From Bin80 sp965203305 (lineage in GTDB: Bacteria > Bacteroidota > Rhodothermia > Rhodothermales > Bin80), in assembly GCA_965203305.1 (NCBI GenBank), contig OZ241874.1, forward strand, positions 2,914,001 through 2,978,000: 64,000 nt of DNA, read 5' to 3'. The first letter of the stretch is position 1. Every line of letters begins with the position of its first letter. The notes beneath the pieces were generated by a model. It was given only the letters and a program-made list of their open reading frames with translations, was not told the DNA's origin and did no database searches. Positions 25,936 through 35,298 of this stretch are shown here, one piece after another. Both the position numbers and the translations under genes were made by a program.

Positions 25936-28026
25936 TTAGCAGACAATAGCCCCTGATTCACTCTCCGATGAAACCAGACTGAGTTTTCCGTGCCTGTCTT
26001 CCGCCATAAGAAGCATTCCCTGACTCTCCAGCCCCATCATCTTTCTGGGAGCCATGTTTGCCACGACAACCACAGAGCGACCGATTAATTCTTCCGCCGA
26101 GAAGTACTCCGCAACCCCTGCCAATATCTGCCTCGTTTCATATCCAAGATCTACCCGCAGATTCAGCAGCTTTTGGGATTTCGGGACGGCCTCTGCGTGA
26201 GTGATACGTCCCGTGCGGAAATCCATCTTCGCAAAATCATCATAGCTGATCACAGGTTTGGCATCTGCATATGGAGGTTCAGGCGAGGAATCCGTTGCCT
26301 GCAGCTTTTCAATTTGTTCCTGTGTCATATCGTCGGTTATCTTGTGGAATAAAATCTCTTTTTGACCAAGAAGATGTCCTGCCGGAAGCAGACCGGATCC
26401 CGCCTCAGACCAGCCAATTCCCTCAGAAGAATCATAGTCTGGCATACTTGACCGGACTCCCTTCAGACGCAGCATCCCCCGAAGCCTCTCTGCCGAAAAT
26501 GGAAGCACTGGACTCACCAAAACCGCCAGTGCAGCGCAAATTTGCAGGGATACATGAACCGTGTTTGCACACCGGGAGCGATTTTCCTTGCGCGTAATCC
26601 ACGGAGCCTGATCATTGAAATACTTGTTGCCCAGTCTGGCCACATTCATGGTCAGATGTACGGCCTCCCGAAACCGGAACTGCTCGTACGCTGCTCCGAT
26701 CCTCTCTGGAAACGCTGCTAGTTCCGCAAGTGCAGTCTGGTCTGCTTCAGAAGGATCAGACAGCGGCGGAACTTTGTTGTCAAATTCGCGCTGGGCAAAT
26801 GTCAGGGCACGATTGACGAAATTTCCAAAAATATCTGCCAGTTCGCTGTTCACGTGTGTCTGGAACTCCTGCCAGCTAAAATCGGAATCCTTTGACTCAG
26901 GAAGCGTTTTTGCCAGCACATACCGGAGCAGATCTGGAGGGAACACCTCAAGATACTCATGCAACCACACTGCCCATCTCCGACTGGTGGACAGCTTGCT
27001 GCCCTCAATGTTCAAAAACTCATTTGCCGGAACCTGATCTGGCAGGATGTACTCTCCATGTGCCATCAGCATCGCAGGAAACATCAGCGCATGAAATACA
27101 ATATTGTCCTTGCCAATAAAGTGAATCAGCCTGGACTCCGAATCCTGCCAGTAGAGCTTCCATCGCTCGGGATCCCCCTGCTTTACAGCCCACTCCCGCG
27201 TTGACGAGATGTATCCGATGGGTGCATCAAACCATACATAGATCACCTTTCCCCCCGCTTCTGCGCCAGCTGTATCCACAGCTTTCCTGGGGACGGGAAC
27301 CCCCCATGGCACATCGCGGGTGATCGCCCGATCCCGCAGCCCGTCGGCAAACCACGCCCCAATCTGTCCGAGAACATTTGGTTTCCATTCGGGGTGACCC
27401 GCAATAAAATCCTCCAGCGCAGACTGCCATTCGCCCAAGGGGAGATACCAGTGTGTTGTAGGACGCAATTCAGGGACGGCATCCGTCAATATGCTTCTTG
27501 GATTTTTGATTTCCGCAGAACTGAGAGAAGTGCCACAACGCTCGCACTGGTCTCCGTAGGCATCCTCGTATTCACAGGAAGGACATGTGCCGTGTACAAA
27601 ACGATCTGCCAGAAAGATTTTGGCACTTGGATCGTACAAATGCTCTTCCCGCCGCAGTAAAAACTTGTTCTTCTCGGATAATCTCTGGAAAAAACCCTGG
27701 CTGGTTTCGGTGTGAATTTCGCGAGAGGTACGACTGTAGTTGTCAAAGCTGATGCCAATCCTTGTGAAGCTGTCCTGAATCATGGGATGATAGCGATCAA
27801 TGATACTCTGCGGAGTCTTCCCCTCTTGCATGGACCGAATCAGAATCCCTGCCCCATATTCATCAGATCCACAGACATACAGGACATCCCGTCCCTGTAA
27901 TCTCAGATAACGTACATACATATCCGCTGGCAGATATGCACCCGCCAGATGCCCGATGTGTACGGGTCCATTTGCATATGGCAATGCAGATGTTACCAGT
28001 GTCCGCTTGAAAGATTTTGTCGGCAT
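25936..28026 (-). CDS. metG: Methionine--tRNA ligase
   Basis: Class I aminoacyl-tRNA synthetase for methionine and initiator tRNA. The HIGH motif is HIGHL close to the N terminus and the KMSKS equivalent is KLSTSR. Between them a zinc knuckle CPSCEYEDAYGDQCERC is intact. The C-terminal 110 residues form the EMAP/Trbp111-like tRNA-binding domain (DFRTGRITHAEAVPKSQKLL...GRSVVVVANMAPRKMMGLESQGML) that dimerises the enzyme. The ATG at 28026 is preferred over the one three codons earlier. It is divergent from hisB across about 110 bp. Its stop abuts the decayed accessory region. Confidence 0.97.
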   Translation of the reverse strand: MPTKSFKRTLVTSALPYANGPVHIGHLAGAYLPADMYVRYLRLQGRDVLYVCGSDEYGAGILIRSMQEGKTPQSIIDRYHPMIQDSFTRIGISFDNYSRTSREIHTETSQGFFQRLSEKNKFLLRREEHLYDPSAKIFLADRFVHGTCPSCEYEDAYGDQCERCGTSLSSAEIKNPRSILTDAVPELRPTTHWYLPLGEWQSALEDFIAGHPEWKPNVLGQIGAWFADGLRDRAITRDVPWGVPVPRKAVDTAGAEAGGKVIYVWFDAPIGYISSTREWAVKQGDPERWKLYWQDSESRLIHFIGKDNIVFHALMFPAMLMAHGEYILPDQVPANEFLNIEGSKLSTSRRWAVWLHEYLEVFPPDLLRYVLAKTLPESKDSDFSWQEFQTHVNSELADIFGNFVNRALTFAQREFDNKVPPLSDPSEADQTALAELAAFPERIGAAYEQFRFREAVHLTMNVARLGNKYFNDQAPWITRKENRSRCANTVHVSLQICAALAVLVSPVLPFSAERLRGMLRLKGVRSSMPDYDSSEGIGWSEAGSGLLPAGHLLGQKEILFHKITDDMTQEQIEKLQATDSSPEPPYADAKPVISYDDFAKMDFRTGRITHAEAVPKSQKLLNLRVDLGYETRQILAGVAEYFSAEELIGRSVVVVANMAPRKMMGLESQGMLLMAEDRHGKLSLVSSESESGAIVC

Positions 28027-28133
28027 GGATTGCACAAGACACCTTATTCAACAAAACCATCCCCTCCCGGATCCTGAGAGCAGAACTCCCTTCACCTTAC
28101 CACGCACTTGTGCGTACAAGTGCCTCATCAAAC

Positions 28134-28751
28134 ATGTCCGCCAAAATGATGGAACCTGCACACACGGACCGGAGCAGTTCCGTGATGAGAACGACCGGGG
28201 AAACAGACATCTCCATTCAGTTCTCACTTGATGGGACAGGAAGTTACCGCAATCAGACCGGAGTCGGCTTTCTGGATCACATGCTGGATCTCTTTGCGAA
28301 ACATGGACAATTTGATCTGGAAGTCCAATGTACCGGAGACCTGAATGTAGACGAGCACCACACCGTAGAAGATGTGGGAATCTGCCTCGGACAGGCATTG
28401 CGAAAGGCATTGGGGGACAAGTCACACATCGCTCGCTATGGTCATGCGTATGTGCCGATGGATGAAGCCCTGGCCCGCGCAGTGATTGACCTGTCTGGCA
28501 GATTTACTCTCCACTTTGAGGCAGAGTTTGACCGTCCGTCTGTGGGAGATCTGCCGACGGAGCTGGTTCAGCATTTCTGGTACAGCTTCGCCGAGCAGGC
28601 ATGCTGTACATTGCACATAAGCGTCCTGCACGGTATCAATACTCACCACAAAATTGAGGCCATCTTCAAGTCTGTTGCACGGGCATTGCAGATTGCTACT
28701 CGCAGAAATGAAGCCAACCCGGCAATGCCATCAACCAAAGGAACCCTTTGA
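28134..28751 (+). CDS. hisB: Imidazoleglycerol-phosphate dehydratase
   Basis: Sixth step of histidine synthesis. Diagnostic features are RTTGETDI, TGVGFLDHMLDLFAKHG and DEHHTVEDVGICLGQA, with the metal-binding histidines present, and HHKIEAIFKSVARAL near the end. It is the stand-alone dehydratase without the HisB phosphatase domain. The start is uncertain: ATG 28134, ATG 28146/28149 or a GTG at 28182 seven bases after GGAG are all possible; the alignment of RTTGETDI favours a start a few residues upstream of it. First gene of a his cluster. Confidence 0.93.
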   Translation: MSAKMMEPAHTDRSSSVMRTTGETDISIQFSLDGTGSYRNQTGVGFLDHMLDLFAKHGQFDLEVQCTGDLNVDEHHTVEDVGICLGQALRKALGDKSHIARYGHAYVPMDEALARAVIDLSGRFTLHFEAEFDRPSVGDLPTELVQHFWYSFAEQACCTLHISVLHGINTHHKIEAIFKSVARALQIATRRNEANPAMPSTKGTL

Positions 28752-28755
28752 AAAC

Positions 28756-29583
28756 ATGTCCCTTTCCAGTCAGACCATTGCTGTTATTGGTGCAGGCAAT
28801 ATCGGCCGCGCCCTTGTTGGAGGACTCCTGAGTGGGGGACACATAGATCCCTCCAGAGTTCGTGTGACCAGACGCAACCCGCACTCTCTGAATGTGCTAC
28901 ATGCGACACTTCCCGGTGTGTCCTCATCCACGGACAACAAATCAGCTGTGGAGGGGGCCACCATCGTAGTACTAGCAGTCAAGCCTGCAAACTGGCTGAA
29001 TGTAACCAGAGAAATTCGGGAGCATGTCGGTCCAGATACGCTGATTGTTTCTGTGCTGGCCGGACTGACTACCGCCCGGATTGGAAGAGAATTCTCTGGA
29101 GACCTCCCCGTTGTCCGAACCATGCCCAATACACCCATGATTGTAGGCAAGGCAGCAACTGCAATCTGCGCGGGGAGCAGGGCATCTGAAGAGCACATGG
29201 CACTGGTTCGGGAGATGTTTGAAGCCGTGGGGAGCGTAGAAATCGTTCCTGAGTACCTCATGGATGCCGTGACCGGACTCAGTGGCAGCGGCCCTGCCTA
29301 TGTATATATGCTGATTGAAGCTCTGACGGATGCCGGGGTCAAACAGGGACTCCCGCGCTCCACCGCATTCCGACTGACCAAACAGACGGTACTTGGAGCG
29401 GCGCAGCTTGCAGAACAGACAGACAAGCATCCGGCAATCCTGCGTGATGAGGTGACCACACCGGGAGGAACTTCTATTGCTGCCATTGCAGAACTGGAAC
29501 AGCACGGCCTGCGCACCATGTTCATTCATGCAGTCGCGACCGCAACACAGCGCTCCAGAGAACTCAGCGAAGCAGGCAACTGA
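28756..29583 (+). CDS. proC: Pyrroline-5-carboxylate reductase
   Basis: It reduces pyrroline-5-carboxylate to proline. The N-terminal Rossmann motif is VIGAGNIGRALVGGLL, and the C-terminal dimerisation domain carries the ProC signature TGLSGSGPAYVYMLIEAL and DEVTTPGGTSIAAI. The ATG at 28756 begins four bases after the hisB stop and defines the start; the frame is open farther upstream inside hisB but without sense. A proline gene placed between hisB and hisH is unusual and suggests joint expression. Confidence 0.95.
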   Translation: MSLSSQTIAVIGAGNIGRALVGGLLSGGHIDPSRVRVTRRNPHSLNVLHATLPGVSSSTDNKSAVEGATIVVLAVKPANWLNVTREIREHVGPDTLIVSVLAGLTTARIGREFSGDLPVVRTMPNTPMIVGKAATAICAGSRASEEHMALVREMFEAVGSVEIVPEYLMDAVTGLSGSGPAYVYMLIEALTDAGVKQGLPRSTAFRLTKQTVLGAAQLAEQTDKHPAILRDEVTTPGGTSIAAIAELEQHGLRTMFIHAVATATQRSRELSEAGN

Positions 29584-29588
29584 CAGCC

Positions 29589-30203
29589 ATGAACGTGATC
29601 ATTGATTACGGGATCGGAAATCTCCGGTCCATTGAAAAGGCACTGCAGCTGGTTTCGTCGGAAGTTGTTCGAACAGATGATCCCGAGGTTATTCGGAAGG
29701 CTGCCCGGCTCGTGCTCCCGGGTGTCGGCGCATTTGGTGCATGTATCCAGGAGGTGAGAAGAAGACATCTGGAAGAGCCTGTCCTGGATGCGGTCGCTCG
29801 TAAGGTGCCCTTCCTGGGCGTTTGTGTAGGGATGCAGATGCTTTTTGAGTCCAGTTCAGAAAAAGGGATACATACCGGGCTGGGGCTCCTGAAAGGGCAT
29901 GTCAGAAAGCTGAAGCCATCAGATCCAGCACTGAAAATTCCACATATGGGATGGAATACTGTGGTACCTTCCCGCCCCAGCCCCCTGCTGAACGGCCTCC
30001 CCGAAAATACATACTGCTACTTTGCACATTCATTCTATGCCACCGAAACCGATCCAGATGATGTCGTTGCCACCAGTGAATATGGTACCCCGCTTCCGGT
30101 TGTCTTCGCGCGAGAGAATGTGTATGGAGTACAGTTCCACCCAGAAAAAAGCCACGATGCAGGACTGCATATCTTGTCAAATTTCGGACAATTGTCCACC
30201 TAG
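29589..30203 (+). CDS. hisH: Imidazole glycerol phosphate synthase, glutaminase subunit
   Basis: Class I glutamine amidotransferase that feeds ammonia to HisF. The nucleophile lies in LGVCVGMQMLF (Cys), and the His/Glu of the triad are in YGVQFHPEKSHDAG. It starts with VIIDYGIGNLRSI, typical of HisH. It begins five bases after proC, so the two are surely cotranscribed. Confidence 0.96.
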   Translation: MNVIIDYGIGNLRSIEKALQLVSSEVVRTDDPEVIRKAARLVLPGVGAFGACIQEVRRRHLEEPVLDAVARKVPFLGVCVGMQMLFESSSEKGIHTGLGLLKGHVRKLKPSDPALKIPHMGWNTVVPSRPSPLLNGLPENTYCYFAHSFYATETDPDDVVATSEYGTPLPVVFARENVYGVQFHPEKSHDAGLHILSNFGQLST

Positions 30204-30339
30204 CCAAATGTATCTGCTTCCCGTGGACCGGAACCGGTGATCTCGGCATTTTTGCTAGCCAGACACAGTTCCCTACCCCAAAAAGCGCAATCAGCAAACT
30301 GCATTCCAGCATGTCTGCTCAAAATTCTACTCTGTCTGC

Positions 30340-31086
30340 ATGATGATTCCAGTACCTGCCATTGATCTTTTGGATGGATGCTGTGTCCGTCTCTTGCAGG
30401 GAGCCTATGATCAGGTCACAAGCTATCACAGGGACCCGCTCATCATAGCACGGCGCTGGGAATCCATGGGGGCACCACTCCTGCATGTCGTAGATCTGGA
30501 TGCTGCACGATCTGGCGGGAAAACGAATAATTCCGGCATCATTGCGGAACTCTCGAAAAAAATTTCCATTCCCATTCAAACTGGCGGAGGGATCCGCTCG
30601 GAGGAAGATGTGACTCGTGTACTGGAACAGGGAATCCATCGGGTGATCATTGGAACCGCCGCAGTTCAAAATCCCGAAATGGTCCGCATGATGATCAAGA
30701 AATATGGACCGGAGCGTGTAGCCGTCGGGATAGATGCCCGTGAAGGGGAGGTTCGTGTTCGCGGATGGACAGATCAAACGGGGAGGTCTGCACTGGAATT
30801 TGCAAAGGAGATGGAGCAGCATGGAGTGCACCGGATCATCTATACCGATATTGCCCGAGACGGCACAATGGATGGACCAAACTTGGGAGCCTATCAGGAA
30901 CTGGGACATCAACTGAATTTTGTAAAGCTGATGGCAAGCGGCGGGGTCTCTGGCCCAGAAGATCTGACGGCCCTGAGTGATCTGGAATCTGCTGGCGTTG
31001 ATTCGGTAATTATCGGGAGAGCACTCTACGAGGGCAAATTTGCAGGACATGACCTTTGGCCAGAAGAACTGACCGGATGCCCCTAG
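30340..31086 (+). CDS. hisA: ProFAR isomerase
   Basis: A (beta/alpha)8 barrel that isomerises ProFAR to PRFAR. The catalytic Asp in PVPAIDLLDG and the second Asp in YTDIARDGTMDGPN are present, with phosphate-binding loops IQTGGGIRS and MASGGVSG. Its 248 residues are normal. A 136-bp gap separates it from hisH, with no gene or terminator seen in it. It overlaps hisF by 10 bp. Confidence 0.96.
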   Translation: MMIPVPAIDLLDGCCVRLLQGAYDQVTSYHRDPLIIARRWESMGAPLLHVVDLDAARSGGKTNNSGIIAELSKKISIPIQTGGGIRSEEDVTRVLEQGIHRVIIGTAAVQNPEMVRMMIKKYGPERVAVGIDAREGEVRVRGWTDQTGRSALEFAKEMEQHGVHRIIYTDIARDGTMDGPNLGAYQELGHQLNFVKLMASGGVSGPEDLTALSDLESAGVDSVIIGRALYEGKFAGHDLWPEELTGCP

Positions 31087-31841
31087 CCAAACGCATAATT
31101 CCATGCCTGGATGTAGATCGTGGGCGCGTCGTGAAAGGAATCCAGTTTGTAGACCTGGTTGACGCAGGGGATCCGCTTGAGCAGGCACATGTCTATAACA
31201 ACGAAGGAGCCGATGAACTCGTCTTCCTTGATATCACCGCCACCCACGAAGGCCGCGGAATCATGCATGATATCGTTCGGCGGACTGCAGAACAGATTTA
31301 TATCCCCCTGACGGTTGGCGGAGGAATTCGAACCCCGGAGGATATGCGGCAAATGCTCCATGCTGGAGCAGACAAGGTGGCGATCAACTCCGCCGCCATC
31401 AGAAATCCTGACCTCATTACAGAGTGTGCACAGGCATTCGGAGCTCAGTGTGTAGTGGTTGCCATTGATATGAAACAACAATCCAGTGGAACATGGGAGA
31501 TCTATACACACGGCGGCCGCAAAGCTGCGGGGCAAGATGGGCTGGCATGGGCCAAAGAGGCACAGGAACGAGGGGCAGGAGAATTGCTGGTCACATCCAT
31601 GGACCGCGATGGTACGCAGATCGGGTATGATCTGAAACTTCTTCGGGCACTGGATGAACTTGTACAGCTTCCCGTGATCGCGTCCGGTGGAGCAGGCACA
31701 CTTGCACACTTGCGAGATGCGTTGCTCATCGGACACGCGCATGCGGTCCTTGCTGCATCCATGTTTCATTTCAGGCAGGTCACGATCTCCCAGGCAAAGC
31801 AGTTTCTGCATGAGGCGGGGATTCCGGTCAGGCTGATCTGA
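31077..31841 (+). CDS. hisF: Imidazole glycerol phosphate synthase, cyclase subunit
   Basis: It closes the imidazole ring with ammonia from HisH. It starts PLAKRIIPCLDVDRGRVVKG, with the catalytic Asp in CLDVD and the second in TSMDRDGTQIGYD; phosphate loops are VGGGIRTP and IASGGAGT. The ATG at 31077 is inside the hisA end (10-bp overlap) and fits the usual HisF start; the frame's earlier opening at 31056 does not. Last gene of the cluster, followed by a terminator. Confidence 0.97.
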   Translation: MPLAKRIIPCLDVDRGRVVKGIQFVDLVDAGDPLEQAHVYNNEGADELVFLDITATHEGRGIMHDIVRRTAEQIYIPLTVGGGIRTPEDMRQMLHAGADKVAINSAAIRNPDLITECAQAFGAQCVVVAIDMKQQSSGTWEIYTHGGRKAAGQDGLAWAKEAQERGAGELLVTSMDRDGTQIGYDLKLLRALDELVQLPVIASGGAGTLAHLRDALLIGHAHAVLAASMFHFRQVTISQAKQFLHEAGIPVRLI

Positions 31842-31861
31842 ATCGCGGCTTGTTCACGCCT

Positions 31862-31890
31862 GCAGGTTCCGCATCCTGCTTCTTTTTTTT
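31862..31890 (+). terminator. Intrinsic terminator after hisF
   Basis: A short stem GCAGG/CCTGC with an 8-base loop is followed by TTCTTTTTTTT. It lies 20 bp behind the hisF stop and suits the end of the hisB-proC-hisH-hisA-hisF transcript. The stem is only 5 bp, so it is not strong. Confidence 0.55.
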
Positions 31891-32040
31891 GAATCTGGGG
31901 AGTGTTCAAGCACGGAATAGACGTGACACCCGCATATTCTCATGGTAACTTGTGGCATCTGCGGAGGGAGTGATACGGGATTTCTTTCTTGCCGGTCCAT
32001 GTTTTGATAAGGGGAACATCCCGGCTCTGTCCATAACCTC

Positions 32041-33498
32041 TCAGCTTGCAGTCCCCCGTCTGCCCTGCTGATGCCAGCTGTACGCCTCCATGGCACGATC
32101 CCTTCCTGTACCCAAATCAATGACAGGGGAAGGGTACGGACGGTCTGGGGAAAGATTCCATGACCTCGGAACAGCTTCAAAGTAGTTCAGTGCGTCCCTG
32201 TGCGGAACCAGCCGCCCCTCTGCAATAAACCGGTCGCGATAGCTGTGATCAGGATCAAATTTTTTTGCCTGGAGCTCCGGGTTGTATATCCGAAAGTAGG
32301 GGGCGGCATCTGGACCTGATCCCGCAGCCCATTGCCAGCCCATTGCGTTGGCAGCTATGTCCCAGTCAATCAGGCACTCGCGAAACCATGCCTCGCCAAT
32401 CTTCCACCCTGTCATCAAATGCTTGGTCAGAAAGCTGGCAACAAGCATTCGGGTACGATTGTGCATGGTTCCTGTGACATACATCTCCCGCATGGCAGCA
32501 TCCACCATTTCAATCCCGGTCATCCCCCGCCGCCAGGTTTCTGCCTCTTCATTATCCTCACGCCAGGGAAAATTGTCCCACTCCGGCCTCCAGTTGTCGT
32601 GAACAATGTGCGGGGTATGGTACAAGAGGTGATAGGAGAATTCCCGCCAGACGATCTCCTTCAGAAAATGCTCTGCTTCCCGGAACTCCCTGGCCTGCTG
32701 CATTGCCCTGAAACCCGCATGCCAGATTACTCTGGGAGAAATCTCCCCATAGGCAAGATTTTCAGACAGCCGGGATGTTGCCTCTCTGGACGGAAAATTG
32801 CGCTCGGACTTGTAGCGATTTATGGAATGCTCCATGAAATTCCCCAGCCGGTCGCTGGCGGCCTGCTCCCCTATCCGTGCATATCTGGAAACCACCGCCG
32901 CACCACGCCTCATGGGAACGCCCAGCTTCCAGTCCGAAAGCTCATCGCTGTCTGGCCAGTCTGGGGGCGGAGCCAGATCTTCTGGAACAGAGAGAGGAGA
33001 AGATACCTCCCTGTGCTGTACTGCCTTCCAGAACGGTGTGTATACCCTGTAAAAACCGCCTGCTTGTGTCGTGACTGTCCAAGGTTCAAAGAGCAGACTG
33101 GCATTCACCTCCCGAACCGTTGCGCCCTGCTCTGTCAGGGCCGCCTGGATCGCTGTATCCCGGGCGATGGATTCTGCATCATACAGTCTGGACCAGACCA
33201 CCTGTACGGCTCCCGTCCTCGCAATCAGTTCACGAAGAATCCCCAGAGGATCTCCACGTCGAAAAAGCAGTCGGCTGTTGTGTTTCTTGAGGCTGGCTTC
33301 CAGGGAGCGCAAGCTCTTCTCAAGCCGCCATTTGGGGGCTGTACCATAAGCAGACTCAATCAGTGGATCCAGAATAAATACTGGCCAGACCGGCCCGCCT
33401 CCTTTCAGAGCGGCATGCCACGCAGGATGATCCAGCAGCCGAAGATCACGCCGAAGCCATAAAATGCTGCCCCCTTGCTGGACGGTCCCGTTTTCCAT
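32041..33498 (-). CDS. phrB: Deoxyribodipyrimidine photolyase (CPD class I type)
   Basis: Light-driven repair of cyclobutane pyrimidine dimers. The N-terminal antenna domain begins ILWLRRDLRLLDHPAW; the FAD-binding domain carries the TGIEMVDAAMREM-, TGTMHNRTRMLVASFL- and WDIAANAMGWQWAAGSGPDA-type blocks, including the tryptophans of the electron chain. The ATG at 33498 is preferred over GTG at 33501. The gene stands alone, convergent with the his cluster; about 160 bp of non-coding sequence lie between the terminator and its stop. Confidence 0.94.
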   Translation of the reverse strand: MENGTVQQGGSILWLRRDLRLLDHPAWHAALKGGGPVWPVFILDPLIESAYGTAPKWRLEKSLRSLEASLKKHNSRLLFRRGDPLGILRELIARTGAVQVVWSRLYDAESIARDTAIQAALTEQGATVREVNASLLFEPWTVTTQAGGFYRVYTPFWKAVQHREVSSPLSVPEDLAPPPDWPDSDELSDWKLGVPMRRGAAVVSRYARIGEQAASDRLGNFMEHSINRYKSERNFPSREATSRLSENLAYGEISPRVIWHAGFRAMQQAREFREAEHFLKEIVWREFSYHLLYHTPHIVHDNWRPEWDNFPWREDNEEAETWRRGMTGIEMVDAAMREMYVTGTMHNRTRMLVASFLTKHLMTGWKIGEAWFRECLIDWDIAANAMGWQWAAGSGPDAAPYFRIYNPELQAKKFDPDHSYRDRFIAEGRLVPHRDALNYFEAVPRSWNLSPDRPYPSPVIDLGTGRDRAMEAYSWHQQGRRGTAS

Positions 33499-33622
33499 CA
33501 CTTCACCCGCCAGACTCCGTCAATCTTTTCATGTCCCAAAGCCATGTCTGTGAGAGCAGGACTTGCACAGAAAAGGAAGCCCTGCAGATCATCCATTGGT
33601 ACCTGAAAATCTGCTCTCCGCA

Positions 33623-34090
33623 CTACTCAACGGTAATGGTTACGGGCTCAGAGATCACGGGAGGATCGTGTGGAATGTGAGCATAGTCCCCCAGCAGCAG
33701 CTGCAGTGTATAGTTGCCGGGAGAGAGCTCCAGCGTGGTTTCCGTCTGTCCAAGACCAAAATGAAGATGGGCCGAGTCTGCGGGGATTGGGGAATCCAGT
33801 GCCGGCAAGCCTGCGGCATTCACCAGAAGGTGATGATGTCCCGAATTCGGAAAGTCCACCGCTGCCGGCGCAACTCCCATACCGGACAGTCCAAATTTTA
33901 CATGTACCATCCCGCTGGATATAACAGCTCCGTTCTCGGGAGCAATGATGTACGCAGTTGCCCCCTCTGCAGACTCAGATCGCACAGATGTCTGCACTGC
34001 CCCAGACTCCGTTGCAGGTGGTGCTAAAGGCTCCTCTGCAGACTGACAGGCGGCAAATATCAAAAGAGGTACAATCCAGTATACTCTCAT
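33623..34090 (-). CDS. DUF4399 lipoprotein
   Basis: A lipoprotein of 155 residues with signal PLLIFAAC-QS and a C-terminal DUF4399 domain: HVKFGLSGMGVAPA, NSGHHHLLV, HLHFGLGQTETTLEL, GNYTLQLLLGDYAHIPHDPPV. The repeated His clusters could bind a metal. Function in the family is unknown to me. The ATG at 34090 places its start 8 bp from the proposed tsaE start, so the divergent promoters would overlap the coding ends. Confidence 0.85.
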   Translation of the reverse strand: MRVYWIVPLLIFAACQSAEEPLAPPATESGAVQTSVRSESAEGATAYIIAPENGAVISSGMVHVKFGLSGMGVAPAAVDFPNSGHHHLLVNAAGLPALDSPIPADSAHLHFGLGQTETTLELSPGNYTLQLLLGDYAHIPHDPPVISEPVTITVE

Positions 34091-34098
34091 TGGTGAAC

Positions 34099-34683
34099 AT
34101 GTCTGATTCCAGAACAAAGATACGCCAAGATCAGGAACTGATCGCAACCGCGCCTGATGACTGGCGTTGCATGCAGGAAAAACGCCTTGGCGACCTGGTC
34201 AGCCTTACGACTTTCAGCCCTTTAGAAACGCAATCCCTTGGAGAATGGATTGGGACCCGGTTGCCTGGTTCATCCGTACTGGGGCTGGATGGATATCTCG
34301 GAGCTGGCAAAACCTGCTTTGTACAGGGTGTTGCCCGAGGGCTTGGGATCCCCTCAGATACACTTGTCACCAGTCCGGCCTATACTCTGGTTCAGGAGTA
34401 CCCGCTCAAGCACTGCACGCTGGTTCATATTGACTTTTACAGGCTTGATACCCTGAGCCTGAATGATCTCATGCTCTTTGGAGAGTTCTTTGAAAAACCG
34501 GATCATGTGATCGTCGCGGAGTGGGCTGCCAAATTTCTGTCTGAACTGACATCCGAATTTCTGCAAATTTCCATCTCCACCTGTTCTGAACCGGATCAGA
34601 GGCAATTCCAGATCTCCTCGGAATCCGGGATGTATTCGGATGTTCTTGCTCAACTGTCAGACTATGCAAACACTGGTGCTTGA
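34099..34683 (+). CDS. tsaE: tRNA threonylcarbamoyladenosine ATPase TsaE
   Basis: P-loop ATPase that drives the TsaB-TsaD complex in t6A37 synthesis. It has GYLGAGKTCFVQGVARGLG (Walker A), SPAYTLVQEY, VHIDFYRL and the VIVAEWAAKF block. Usual length is about 150-170 residues; the ATG at 34171 would give 170, the one at 34099 gives 194 with a non-conserved extension, so the later start is quite possible. The end overlaps tsaB by 20 bp. Confidence 0.92.
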   Translation: MSDSRTKIRQDQELIATAPDDWRCMQEKRLGDLVSLTTFSPLETQSLGEWIGTRLPGSSVLGLDGYLGAGKTCFVQGVARGLGIPSDTLVTSPAYTLVQEYPLKHCTLVHIDFYRLDTLSLNDLMLFGEFFEKPDHVIVAEWAAKFLSELTSEFLQISISTCSEPDQRQFQISSESGMYSDVLAQLSDYANTGA

Positions 34684-35296
34684 CACATCCGGGGCTTTTA
34701 CCACAGTACTGGTTGTTCGCAACGACGATCTGGCAGTCGCTTCCATCTTGAATGATCGCCCCGCAGAACACCTGCATGAACAAATTCAGACATCACTGGA
34801 AGCTGTGCATATCAAACCCCACGATCTGGATCGCATTGCTGTAGTCACCGGACCCGGTTCATGGACCGGACTGAATATCGGAGTGACAGCTGCCAAAACG
34901 ATGGCACAGGTGCTGAGCACTCCTCTCCTTCCCATAAGCACACTGGATGCACTGGTCGGAAGCTCACCCAGACCTGTATGGGGAATCATGAATGCAGGAC
35001 GCAACCGGTGCTACTATGCGCAATACACCGAATCCGATACACAGAAAATGGCCGTTGCCCCAATCGAACTTGTTCTGGAACAGATCAGGGGCGATTCGGG
35101 CTGTGTACTTGAATACGGCAATACCTTTCAGGACCGGTTCCAGGATCAGGAAAAATACCACCCTGTCCCTCGCCTTTTGCCGGATGCCCTGATAACGACC
35201 ATGAAAACCACACGCGAACTGGAGGGAGACTCCATCAGGGCACTCACGCCTGCGTACCTGCAACCCTCACATGTAGAGCAGGAGGCTTCCACCTGA
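34664..35296 (+). CDS. tsaB: tRNA threonylcarbamoyladenosine protein TsaB
   Basis: ASKHA-fold partner of TsaD. It begins TLVLDTSGAFTTVLV and carries VVTGPGSWTGLNIGVTAAKTMA, the family's most conserved block. The ATG at 34664 lies inside the end of tsaE and gives 210 residues. It is two bases from the tsaD start. The cluster order tsaE-tsaB-tsaD leaves only tsaC outside this window. Confidence 0.95.
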   Translation: MQTLVLDTSGAFTTVLVVRNDDLAVASILNDRPAEHLHEQIQTSLEAVHIKPHDLDRIAVVTGPGSWTGLNIGVTAAKTMAQVLSTPLLPISTLDALVGSSPRPVWGIMNAGRNRCYYAQYTESDTQKMAVAPIELVLEQIRGDSGCVLEYGNTFQDRFQDQEKYHPVPRLLPDALITTMKTTRELEGDSIRALTPAYLQPSHVEQEAST

Positions 35297-35298
35297 TC

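Noticed and set aside
32332..33462. A 376-codon rightward frame opposite the photolyase
   Set aside because: Photolyase motifs on the other strand are complete; this frame has none.
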